From the NCBI GenBank assembly GCA_026992355.1, contig JALXAE010000210.1:11870-48001 (forward strand): a DNA stretch of 36,132 nucleotides. Direction: 5' to 3'. The notes below the pieces were generated by a model that was not told where the DNA came from, did not search any database, and was given only the letters and a program-made list of their open reading frames with translations. This document shows, piece by piece, positions 1 to 8,541 of this stretch. A program made the translations under genes and the position numbers. Source of the DNA: Syntrophobacterales bacterium. GTDB taxonomy: Bacteria > Desulfobacterota > Syntrophobacteria > Syntrophobacterales > Thermodesulforhabdaceae. The stretch's first letter is position 1. The number at the start of each line of letters is the position of its first letter.

Positions 1-10
1 TGGTGTTGGG

Positions 11-72
11 AAGGGCCTAAAGTTTTAGGAAAGTTTTTCTGGGATTTTGTTGCTTGTCGGCCCTTTTGTTTT
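11..72 (+). terminator. Possible rho-independent terminator of a gene upstream of the window
   Basis: AAGGGCC (11-17) pairs with GGCCCTT (59-65), followed by T-rich TTGTTTTTAT. The loop is long (about 41 nt) and contains a second small inverted repeat, CCTAAAGTTTTAGG. Confidence 0.25.
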
Positions 73-140
73 TATAAGGTTTTGCCAGGAACTGTTCCGC
101 CTTCCTGTTTGTTTTTTTTTTGCTGCTTTCCAAAATTTTG

Positions 141-171
141 GGGCGAATGCAAGTTTTTCCTGCATTCGCCC
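141..171. terminator. Strong hairpin downstream of the minus-strand membrane protein gene
   Basis: Perfect 11-bp inverted repeat GGGCGAATGCA (141-151) / TGCATTCGCCC (161-171) with a 9-nt loop, just past the stop codon at 197. No clear U-tract on either strand. Confidence 0.45.
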
Positions 172-196
172 TCAAATATCTTAAAATTCAAGGGTT

Positions 197-1483
197 TTAG
201 TGTCCTTCATCGTGAACATAGAAAGGCCACTTATGGAAGAACCATTCATTCCAGAGAAGAGGAATAATCCACCAGAAGTTCCACACGAGGGATTCACCAT
301 GGACAAACCTGTGAGACAGTTCGGTCATGTGGTGATTGCCGAGTCCCCAGTGGCCAAAGTTGAGATAATAGTAAAAAATGTAATTGATAGCTGCAAAGAC
401 CAGGACGCCTACTGTTCTGAACCAGAAGGCTCCCCAGGAATCTTTGTCCTGCATTGGACACATATCGTCAAAGTAATGGTGCCAAATTAGGAATGGAATA
501 AGAGTAAACCCTGCAATTTCCGCTGCATGGTACCAGAGGAAACGAATAAGTTCAGCATCGTTTGGTTTGGCTTCCTTCAGGTGATGTATCGTCTCATGGG
601 GCAACCACGCTGGTGCTATCTTTGTGCATATATAAGCTATTAAGTAACCAAGAATTACTGTGCAAATAAAAGAAATGATGCCTTTCCATGGTTGAGGCAA
701 TGTAATGACACTCCAGGGTTTCATTCGCCACACATTGGGTGTCATAAATAAAACAATGATCATCCATTCCCACCATCCGAACACCCAGTGAACATGGCTT
801 ATTCCCGCGATTTTACCCCACCACGGAAAGTTTAATCCAAAGGAGCTTCCTAAAAGTTTTCCATACACAAGACCCCAGAAGGGAACGATAAGAACTGTGT
901 AAAAGAAAAGGGTTAGAAATGAACACCAACCCAATTCAGCCCAGCCGGCTCTGGGCTGAGGAAGATCGCTGGGTCTTATGGGCCATTTGGCGAAAAGTAT
1001 TGTAACAAAAGGATAGCTGAAAAATCCAATCAAAACGAAGCAAACAACAGCACTTTCGGCAAAATGTTTTTTCTTCATTACTTCCAGAGACAAAGCTTTA
1101 CCATTTGGCAGGACGGCTTTACCCGCTGCAGCCAATGCATTTAGATTGCTCTGGCTGAGGAAATTAAAGCCTAAACCCAATATTCTGTAAAAGACTACAT
1201 GAATAACAAACCAAACCAGAATCAGGTTTACAATGGTTTCCACAATGCCCCTTGCAGGTTGTGGTAAATTATGAAAGGGCCAGTCGCCAAAAAACATGTG
1301 CTGCCACAGTCCAACAAGAATCATCATTGCTAAGTAGAGAACAAATGGATAAGGAAATGCCTTCACTGGTCCCCTTGGGTCACTGAAGATGTACCAAGTA
1401 ATCAATGCGACCACAAAAAAGCAAATAAATGAAATGATTCCTGTTAAGGGTTGTCCCCATCTAGGACGTAGTTGCTCTGCCAT
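197..1483 (-). CDS. Multi-spanning integral membrane protein with internal WP..LPQP..G repeats, function unknown
   Basis: 428-aa ORF with RBS-like GGGGAG upstream of the ATG. Many hydrophobic Trp/Phe-rich segments. Recurrent motifs: DWPFHNLPQPARG, KWPIRPSDLPQPRAG, KPWSVITLPQPWKG, plus degenerate copies at both ends. Confidence 0.85.
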   Translation of the reverse strand: MAEQLRPRWGQPLTGIISFICFFVVALITWYIFSDPRGPVKAFPYPFVLYLAMMILVGLWQHMFFGDWPFHNLPQPARGIVETIVNLILVWFVIHVVFYRILGLGFNFLSQSNLNALAAAGKAVLPNGKALSLEVMKKKHFAESAVVCFVLIGFFSYPFVTILFAKWPIRPSDLPQPRAGWAELGWCSFLTLFFYTVLIVPFWGLVYGKLLGSSFGLNFPWWGKIAGISHVHWVFGWWEWMIIVLFMTPNVWRMKPWSVITLPQPWKGIISFICTVILGYLIAYICTKIAPAWLPHETIHHLKEAKPNDAELIRFLWYHAAEIAGFTLIPFLIWHHYFDDMCPMQDKDSWGAFWFRTVGVLVFAAINYIFYYYLNFGHWGLGNHHMTELSHRFVHGESLVWNFWWIIPLLWNEWFFHKWPFYVHDEGH

Positions 1484-1610
1484 AATTAACTCCCCTTCTT
1501 AGAATTAACTAGTTGAATTGAATAATGAATTCCTCCACGAAACTAAAAATGCAGGTTAGCCCCCTCTTCAATGTGAAACGATATTTTTCCCTAGATTTTC
1601 ACCTCCTTTC

Positions 1611-1848
1611 ATGAGTGGTTTATCAAAATGAACACATCAAAAACCTTAGTGAATTCTAATGCCATAGTTTCTTCTGGAACAATGGTGTGTTTGATTGAAA
1701 CATTGGACTTCTTTCTTTGCGCTAAAATTAGTACTTCGAGGATTTTCTCTCTTTGTCAAAGCCCAGGAGCCTGTAATCTTATGAACTCTACAAAAGCTTA
1801 CAATGCAGCCGCTTTACCATAGGAATAAGGAGCAATTCTCAAAATCAT
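1611..1848 (-). pseudogene. Possible decayed small coding region (weakly universal-stress-protein-like)
   Basis: One minus-strand frame reads MILRIAPYSYGKAAAL*AFVEFIRLQAPGL*QREKILEVLILAQRKKSNVSIKHTIVPEETMALEFTKVFDVFILINHS* with two in-frame stops (1798-1800 and 1756-1758). Confidence 0.25.
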
Positions 1849-1998
1849 CGTGAACCCTCAAAGGAAGAATATCAACGGAAGCATTCAACTTATTACTGAA
1901 GAGGTAAAGTTTGAGTCAAGGAAAAAATGATTACCATCATAAAATTTAAGAATGGCTAAACCATGTAAAACATTGTTAAAATTAACAAACTTTCATTT

Positions 1999-2937
1999 TT
2001 ATTTGTGAGAAAAGAGAAACCATTCAGCGGTTTCTTTTATCCCATCTTTAAAGCTGGTCCAGTTGTTGAAGTACTTGGATATTTTTGCGTTGTCTAAAAT
2101 ACTAACCTCGAGATCTCCTGGTCTAGGACCTTGGAAATCGATATTAGGTTTTTTGTCAAGAGCTTCACTAATAAGTTGCAATACCTGGAGCGTGGATGTA
2201 CCTTTTCCGGTGGATACATTGTAAGTCCCGGTGAATTTTTTACGAATGGCCATGCTGTGAACAAGTTCTACATCTTTGACAAAAACATAATCCCTTATAC
2301 ATCCATTGTCTCCTTTTTTCTGTCGTGCGTACAAAATAACAGGAAGATCTTTTATTAATCTTTCACAGAAGATAGCTACAACTCCTGCTTCCCCATATGG
2401 ATCTTGTTTAGGACCATAAACATTGGCGTATCGAAGAGTTGTATAAGATAGTCCATAAGATTTATTGTATATTTCCAGATACATTTCTGCAGTAGCTTTA
2501 GCTGCGGCGTAAGGACTCTGCGGCTTGGGTGTCCAGTCTTCAGAGGCCTTAGAGGTTTCAGGGACCTCTCCATAGATGGCTCCACCGGTTGATGCAAAGA
2601 CTAAATGTTCAACGCCGAAATTTGCACACGCATCGAGTATGTTCAATGTGCCAATGATATTTATCACAGCATCTGTTTGGGGGTGTTGTACCGAGACACT
2701 AACAGAGGCTTGAGCAGCGTGGTGCGAAACATGAGTTGGTTTCCAGTTTTCAAATATCTTAAATATTTTTTCTCTATCCCTAATGTCTGCTTCAAAAATT
2801 TCCGCTTCTCTTTGAATGTTTTTTCTTTTTCCCGAGCTGAAATTGTCAACAACAGCTACTTCATTTCCTCTGTCGATTTCTGCATCAACGATATGACTTC
2901 CGATAAAACCTGCTCCACCGGTAACTAAAAGCCTCAT
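1999..2937 (-). CDS. NAD-dependent epimerase/dehydratase (UDP-glucose 4-epimerase-like, extended SDR)
   Basis: N-terminal Rossmann motif VTGGAGFIGSHI; SPYAAAKATAE (YxxxK) catalytic region; RYANVYGP motif. Confidence 0.9.
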   Translation of the reverse strand: MRLLVTGGAGFIGSHIVDAEIDRGNEVAVVDNFSSGKRKNIQREAEIFEADIRDREKIFKIFENWKPTHVSHHAAQASVSVSVQHPQTDAVINIIGTLNILDACANFGVEHLVFASTGGAIYGEVPETSKASEDWTPKPQSPYAAAKATAEMYLEIYNKSYGLSYTTLRYANVYGPKQDPYGEAGVVAIFCERLIKDLPVILYARQKKGDNGCIRDYVFVKDVELVHSMAIRKKFTGTYNVSTGKGTSTLQVLQLISEALDKKPNIDFQGPRPGDLEVSILDNAKISKYFNNWTSFKDGIKETAEWFLFSHK

Positions 2938-2971
2938 TGTAGCTCCTTCTCCTTATCCACAAAGGGTTGAA

Positions 2972-3014
2972 CAAACAAAATTTGTTTGACACCAGCCAAC
3001 CATACGTTTATTGA
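2972..3014 (+). promoter_or_regulatory. Candidate promoter/operator for the acyl-CoA mutase operon
   Basis: Perfect palindrome CAAACAAA-A-TTTGTTTG (2972-2988) overlaps a consensus -35 TTGACA (2986-2991). A 17-bp spacer leads to TATTGA (3009-3014). Confidence 0.35.
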
Positions 3015-3191
3015 TTGCTTTCGATTGTTACCTGAATACAGGAAGTTTTTCAATGGATCAAAGAGCAGTCAGAATTTTATGCCTTCCTGAGAAGTAGTGG
3101 ATATACTATAATGCTTGCAAAGAGTTTACAAGATATCGGGCGGAAGCCAATAGATGTAAGTCAATATGATTAGGTGAGGAGGGAACTGCTA

Positions 3192-4889
3192 ATGGGTAAC
3201 AAAATCTTTTCTGAATCTGCTATCGAGCGGATCGAACAGGAATACAAGGAATGGCTTAAGGATTATGAGAAGGCATTACAAAAACTTCCAGAGAGATTAG
3301 AGAGATTTTCTACCGTTTCTGACATGGAGGTAAAACCTCTCTACACCCCGCTGGATATCAAAAACAAGGATTATCTGGAAGAAATAGGCTTTCCCGGTAG
3401 GTATCCATTTACTCGAGGGGTCCAAACTACCATGTACAGAGCGCGGCTCTGGACGATGAGGATGTTCGCGGGGCTCGGTACAGCAGAACAAACCAATGAG
3501 CGCTTTCACTATTTGATTAATCATGGTGAGACCGGTTTGAGCACGGCATTCGATTTCCCCACATTAATGGGTTATGATACTGATTCTCCTCTGGCAAGGG
3601 GCGAGTGTGGTAGATGTGGGGTTGCCATTGATACCATAGAGGATATGCAAAGGCTTTTTGCGGGAATTAATCTTGAAGAAGTAACCACATCTATGACCAT
3701 TAATCCTCCTGCGTCAGTTATTTGGGCAATGTATATTGCGAACGCTGAAAACGAAGGCTATGATCGCAAGAAATTGGGTGGAACCATTCAAAATGATTGT
3801 TTGAAAGAATTTATCGCTCAGAAAACTCTAATGCTTCCACCAGAACCAAGTCTGCGTCTTGTTGTGGATACTGTTGAGTTTGGTACCAGGGAGGTTCCTC
3901 GCTGGAACACAATAAGTATTAGTGGTTACCATATAAGGGAAGCTGGTGCCACAGCTGTCCAGGAACTTGCTTTCACAATATATGATGGAATTACCTATGT
4001 GGAAGAATGTATCAAACGTGGCCTCAATGTAGATGATTTTGCTGGTAGATTATCTTTCTTTTGGAATTCCCATATAGATTTCTTTGAAGAAATAGCCAAG
4101 ATGAGAGCTGCCAGAAGAATGTGGGCTCGTATAATGAAAGAAAGGTTCAAGGCCCAGAAACCTAGATCCATGTTGTGCCGTTTCCATGTTCAAACAGCTG
4201 GATGTTCTCTTACAGCCCAGGAGCCCTATAATAACATTATCAGGACTACAACCGAGGCATTAGCTGCAATCCTGGGTGGTTGCCAGTCTTTGCACACCAA
4301 TTCTCTGGATGAAGTATATATGATTCCAAGCGAATTTGCCGTGAGAATTGCCTTGAGAACCCAACAAATACTTGCTGATGAAGTTGGAGTGGCAAATGTT
4401 ATTGATCCACTTGCTGGTTCTTATTTTGTTGAAGCTCTGACTGACCGTATGGAAGAAGAGGCTCTTGAATACATCAGGAAACTCGATGAAATGGGCGGAA
4501 TGGTTGCAGCCATCGAAAAGAATTATCCACAGATGGAGATTGCCGACAGCGCATACAGGTTTCAGCAACAGGTGGAAAGCGGAGAAAAAGTTATAATAGG
4601 AATAAACAAGTTTCCCTCCGAGATTCCACCTCTTGAGGTAATTCATATAGATCCTGAAATTGAGCGGCTTCAGATTGAGCGGTTGCATCAATTTAAGGAA
4701 CGCCGAGACAAAGTAAAATTGCAGAAAGCTCTTGATGAACTGAGAAAGCGATGTGAAGGGCCTCCTTGTTGGGAGAATAATGTTATGCCGGCACTGATTG
4801 AGGCAGTCAAAGCGGGAGCTACTGAACAGGAATGCTGTGACGTTTATCGAGAAGTTTTTGGAACTTATACAGATCCTGCATCTTTTTAA
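3192..4889 (+). CDS. Adenosylcobalamin-dependent acyl-CoA mutase large (catalytic) subunit, methylmalonyl/isobutyryl-CoA mutase family
   Basis: ORF track starts at GTG 3174, but GGAGGGA followed by ATG at 3192 is the better start. Family motifs: YPFTRGVQTTMYRARLWTMRMFAG, GLSTAFDFPTLMGYDTDSP, GTIQNDCLKEF, SISGYHIREAGA, RLSFFWNSHIDFFEEIAKMRAARRMWA, SLHTNSLDE. Confidence 0.95.
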   Translation: MGNKIFSESAIERIEQEYKEWLKDYEKALQKLPERLERFSTVSDMEVKPLYTPLDIKNKDYLEEIGFPGRYPFTRGVQTTMYRARLWTMRMFAGLGTAEQTNERFHYLINHGETGLSTAFDFPTLMGYDTDSPLARGECGRCGVAIDTIEDMQRLFAGINLEEVTTSMTINPPASVIWAMYIANAENEGYDRKKLGGTIQNDCLKEFIAQKTLMLPPEPSLRLVVDTVEFGTREVPRWNTISISGYHIREAGATAVQELAFTIYDGITYVEECIKRGLNVDDFAGRLSFFWNSHIDFFEEIAKMRAARRMWARIMKERFKAQKPRSMLCRFHVQTAGCSLTAQEPYNNIIRTTTEALAAILGGCQSLHTNSLDEVYMIPSEFAVRIALRTQQILADEVGVANVIDPLAGSYFVEALTDRMEEEALEYIRKLDEMGGMVAAIEKNYPQMEIADSAYRFQQQVESGEKVIIGINKFPSEIPPLEVIHIDPEIERLQIERLHQFKERRDKVKLQKALDELRKRCEGPPCWENNVMPALIEAVKAGATEQECCDVYREVFGTYTDPASF

Positions 4890-4916
4890 GTATTTCGATA
4901 AGAGGAGGGAGACTTA

Positions 4917-5336
4917 ATGAGCCAGGAAAGAAGATTAAGGATATTGGTAGCAAAACCGGGTTTGGATGGACATGATCGTGGAGCACGGGTTATAGCTCGG
5001 GCCCTCCGCGATGCTGGATTTGAAGTTATTTATACCGGCTGTCACCAAACCCCTGAACAGATCGTTCAGACTGCTATACAAGAAGATGTGGATTTGATTG
5101 GGTTGAGTATTTTGTCTGGAGCTCATAATTATTCTTTTCCGCGAATTATGGAGCTCCTGAAAGAAAACGGGGCTGACGATATAACTGTCATAGGGGGAGG
5201 AATTTTTCCCCTGGAAGATATTCCCAGACTTAAGGAGATAGGCATCAAAGAGATATTTACTCCAGGCAGCAAGCTGGAAGATATTGTGAAATGGATTCGT
5301 GAAAATGTGAAACCAAGAAAAATGGATGCGGCTTAA
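4917..5336 (+). CDS. Acyl-CoA mutase cobalamin-binding (C-terminal type) subunit
   Basis: [34 protein letters not shown] contains the DxHxxG B12-binding motif; also GLSILSGAH and GGGIFP. Confidence 0.95.
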   Translation: MSQERRLRILVAKPGLDGHDRGARVIARALRDAGFEVIYTGCHQTPEQIVQTAIQEDVDLIGLSILSGAHNYSFPRIMELLKENGADDITVIGGGIFPLEDIPRLKEIGIKEIFTPGSKLEDIVKWIRENVKPRKMDAA

Positions 5337-5350
5337 ACAGGAAAGAAGGT

Positions 5351-6337
5351 GTGCTGATGAGTGTTGTTGAACAGGTTCTAAAAGGTGATGTGCGAGCTGT
5401 TGCACGACTTTTAAGAGATATTGATGACCAAGTGCCATCTACACGGAGTATTCTTCAGCAATTATATCCCCATACTGGGAATGCTTATGTAATTGGTATC
5501 ACAGGCCCCCCTGGTGCGGGAAAGTCGACTTTAGTTGATCAGATGACAGCTTATTATCGGAAGCAAGGAAAGACAGTGGCTATCCTTGCAGTAGATCCTA
5601 CCAGTCCCTTCAGCGGTGGGGCCATCCTGGGTGACAGAATAAGAATGCAACGCCATTTCCTCGATAAGGATGTTTTTATAAGGAGTCTTGCTACCAGAGG
5701 GCACTTTGGCGGAATAACTAAGTCTACTCATGACATGATTACTGTTCTGGATGCGATGGGCAAAGATATTATCATGATTGAAACTGTTGGTGTTGGTCAG
5801 GGAGAGGTAGAAATCGCTGAATGTGCTCATACCACTCTGGTTGTTACCGTTCCTGGACTGGGGGATGATATTCAGGCCATAAAAGCCGGTATAATGGAAA
5901 TAGGTAACATTTTCGTAGTAAACAAAGCTGATAGAGAAGGTGCAAAGAAAACCGTTCAGGAACTCAGAAATCTTCTTGAGATGGGTAAGAAATTCCGGAT
6001 GGAAACGGGAGCGGGGAAAAATGGTTGGGATCCACCGGTAGTTGAAACTCAAGCTCACAAGGGGATTGGCGTTGATACATTGTGTGGAGAAATAGAAAAA
6101 CACAGGGAATATTTGACTGCTCAGGCTCCGGAGGAATTGGAACAAATCATGCTGAAGCGGGCACTTCATCAATTTTCTGCAACACTTAAAGATGAGCTAT
6201 TTAAGGAAGTAATTAAGCGCATGGAAGGAAAGGGGCTTAAACTTGAGGATGTTGCTAAGAAGATTATGGCTAAAGAGATAGATCCTTATTCCCTGTCAAG
6301 AACTCTTATTAAGGAAGAATTCAAAGAAGACGCTTGA
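5351..6337 (+). CDS. meaB: MeaB/ArgK-type G-protein chaperone of B12-dependent mutase
   Basis: Walker A GITGPPGAGKSTLVD; AVDPTSPFSGGAILGDRIRM; IETVGVGQGEVEI; NKADREGA. Lies in the mutase operon. Confidence 0.93.
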   Translation: MLMSVVEQVLKGDVRAVARLLRDIDDQVPSTRSILQQLYPHTGNAYVIGITGPPGAGKSTLVDQMTAYYRKQGKTVAILAVDPTSPFSGGAILGDRIRMQRHFLDKDVFIRSLATRGHFGGITKSTHDMITVLDAMGKDIIMIETVGVGQGEVEIAECAHTTLVVTVPGLGDDIQAIKAGIMEIGNIFVVNKADREGAKKTVQELRNLLEMGKKFRMETGAGKNGWDPPVVETQAHKGIGVDTLCGEIEKHREYLTAQAPEELEQIMLKRALHQFSATLKDELFKEVIKRMEGKGLKLEDVAKKIMAKEIDPYSLSRTLIKEEFKEDA

Positions 6338-6343
6338 TGTTTC

Positions 6344-6375
6344 AGTAAGGACTGTTCTTCCGAGCAGTCCTTACT
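6344..6375. terminator. Hairpin between convergent genes (probable bidirectional terminator)
   Basis: AGTAAGGACTG (6344-6354) / CAGTCCTTACT (6365-6375): perfect 11-bp stem with a 10-nt loop, between the meaB stop and the minus-strand J-domain gene stop. Confidence 0.65.
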
Positions 6376-6384
6376 TATGAAAAA

Positions 6385-7422
6385 TTATCGGTGAAATGTT
6401 TTATACTTTAGGATTGTTTTGTAGGCATCTGTAAGTTCGATAAAAACCTCATGATTGCCACCAGCATCTGGATGTAATTCTTTGGCTTTTTTTCTATATA
6501 TTTTATGAATTTCTTTTATAGAAACATTGTTTAGTTTTTCTTTCTGAATTCCAAGTAGGGTGCAAGCTTTAGAAATTGGGACATTCTTTTGGTATTTCAT
6601 GCGTCTGTAAGCGTGTTGTTCCTGAGCGCCAAATATACGTTTTATGAATTCGTCCCAGGTGCCTGCTTGCCCAAATTCATAATCGAAGAAAAACACTACA
6701 TATTTTCTAAGATAAGGGTGCAAAGAGGCGGGATCGTGGTCGGGCACACCTCTAAAAAAATTGGGGTCTTTGTTTAATTTACATATAGCGTCCAGAAATG
6801 CATTGTCCACCTTTTCTGGATCAAGTGCAATAGGATGATTTCTTAAAATGCTAGCAGAAAAATACCTTTGAAGGTTAAAAGCCGTATAAACGTAGGACCT
6901 TATTTCTCTTGGTCTTAATTGATTTTCCATTCTTTCTATAATGGTTTCTCTTTCATCTCGGCTTTTTTCCAGCAGAATATTTAAAAACTTCCACGCTCTG
7001 GTATCAAGATTTCCTATGTCTATCCTACCGCATCTTAGAAAGTGGAGTCTTCTTTTGTCGAAAGGATGGATGTCCTTTTGATACTCAAACAATTCTTCGT
7101 CTGAGCATTTTTTCCATTTGTTGGGCTTTGTAGCAGGTTTATTGTGGCTGAAGATGTCGATTATTCTCTGGATATCCGGTCTCAGGAAGGGAAAAAAAAT
7201 TTTTTCGAGGTCTTCACTGGTATAGGCTACTCCTAACTTTTCAAGACTGTCTTCCACATATTCGTCGAAATAAAACCCGTTACCTCCAACATAATGGATG
7301 TATTTTGTTGGATCAGAACCTAAGTTTACCAAGTCCCGGTATGTCCAACAGTTCCCGCTCCAGAAAGACTCTCTTATAACATACGAATAATGTTTACCTT
7401 TACAAATTCTTTTTAGATACAT
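6385..7422 (-). CDS. Protein with C-terminal J-domain and uncharacterised N-terminal region
   Basis: C-terminus NVSIKEIHKIYRKKAKELHPDAGGNHEVFIELTDAYKTILKYK carries the HPD motif of J-domains. The preceding ~280 aa are not recognised. Confidence 0.85.
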   Translation of the reverse strand: MYLKRICKGKHYSYVIRESFWSGNCWTYRDLVNLGSDPTKYIHYVGGNGFYFDEYVEDSLEKLGVAYTSEDLEKIFFPFLRPDIQRIIDIFSHNKPATKPNKWKKCSDEELFEYQKDIHPFDKRRLHFLRCGRIDIGNLDTRAWKFLNILLEKSRDERETIIERMENQLRPREIRSYVYTAFNLQRYFSASILRNHPIALDPEKVDNAFLDAICKLNKDPNFFRGVPDHDPASLHPYLRKYVVFFFDYEFGQAGTWDEFIKRIFGAQEQHAYRRMKYQKNVPISKACTLLGIQKEKLNNVSIKEIHKIYRKKAKELHPDAGGNHEVFIELTDAYKTILKYKTFHR

Positions 7423-7527
7423 GAAAAAAACCTTTATTTTTATATTTGTAGTTTCGATAGATTCTATGCTTCAAAGTAGACGCGGTCAATAAATTTAATA
7501 GATGATAGCGGAACACACCATAGATGA

Positions 7528-8535
7528 ATGAAGGAATGGGAAATTGCAATGGCTGCTATGGTTAACTCTGAGAACGGAAAAAACAGATTATTGTTAATGG
7601 CATTTGTCATTTTGGGCCATGTGACCGTTATAACGATAAAATTCATTGCATATCGGCAAACAGGTTCAACAGCAATTTTTTCTGATGTTCTGGAAGGAGT
7701 TATTAATCTTGTTGCTGCTTTATTTGCATTTATTAGTCTTTGGCTGGCTTCCAAACCTCCAGATGCTTCTCATCCCTATGGACATGGGAAAATAGAATTT
7801 TTTTCAATTGGCTTTGAGGGCGCTCTTATAATTTTGGCTTCAGTAGTTATTATGTGGAAAAGTACCCAGAGTTATTTACACCATTCTCCTGTTCACAATT
7901 TAGAAACAGGCCTATGGGTTCTAGTTGTTAGTTTATTTATTCATGTGATTATGGTTGTGTTGCTGTTCAGATGGGGGAGGAAAACCGGTTCGTCGGTACT
8001 TACTGCTGAAGGACATCATATATTATCCGATGTTCTTACGACAGTTGCCGTCATTGGTGGATTGTTGATGATTAGTTTGACAGGATTAGAGTGGTTAGAT
8101 GTGATTATTGCACTGGGTATTGGCTGTTTTATTCTGATTACTGGATTCAGGCTGGTTCGTGAATCCTTTGCAGGGTTAATGGATTCGTCCGATAGGAGAA
8201 TTATAAACAGGATTTCGGAGGTTCTAAATAAGCACAGAAAGGCGAAATGGATAGATGTTCATAAGGTAAGAGCAAGGTGTGTAGGAAGTTTGGTTTTTGT
8301 AGATTTGCACATTATTCTTCCTCGGAATTTACAACTGTGGGAAGCTCACGAGGAAGCTCGGGAAATTGAGAGGCTTATTCAAGAAGAGTTTACAGAGCCA
8401 GTTGAAGTTTTAATTCATATAGACCCATGTTGCGGAAGTGATTGTGAAACATGTAATTTTCATGCCTGCTCGTTGCGGGAGGAACCACAAAAAGCGTCTT
8501 TAGTCTGGAACACAGAGAAAATATCCTGTCATTAA
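7528..8535 (+). CDS. Cation diffusion facilitator family transporter with Cys-rich C-terminus
   Basis: Multiple TM segments; SDVLEGVINL; DASHPYGHGKIEFFS; ILSDVLTT; GLMDSSD; C-terminal cytoplasmic domain ending HIDPCCGSDCETCNFHACS. An alternative start is ATG 7549. Confidence 0.9.
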   Translation: MKEWEIAMAAMVNSENGKNRLLLMAFVILGHVTVITIKFIAYRQTGSTAIFSDVLEGVINLVAALFAFISLWLASKPPDASHPYGHGKIEFFSIGFEGALIILASVVIMWKSTQSYLHHSPVHNLETGLWVLVVSLFIHVIMVVLLFRWGRKTGSSVLTAEGHHILSDVLTTVAVIGGLLMISLTGLEWLDVIIALGIGCFILITGFRLVRESFAGLMDSSDRRIINRISEVLNKHRKAKWIDVHKVRARCVGSLVFVDLHIILPRNLQLWEAHEEAREIERLIQEEFTEPVEVLIHIDPCCGSDCETCNFHACSLREEPQKASLVWNTEKISCH

Positions 8536-8541
8536 GTTCCC

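Noticed and set aside
200-490. ORF on + strand (96 aa), and ORF 82..267
   Set aside because: Antisense to, or at the edge of, the well-supported minus-strand membrane protein; no domain-like features.
1628-1822. 64-aa + strand ORF in the gap
   Set aside because: No RBS and low-complexity composition; the minus frame of the same DNA looks more protein-like, though decayed.
4260-4691. 143-aa antisense ORF inside the mutase gene, and similar antisense ORFs such as 4935..5438 and 5531..6172
   Set aside because: Shadow ORFs opposite highly conserved coding sequence; no independent support.
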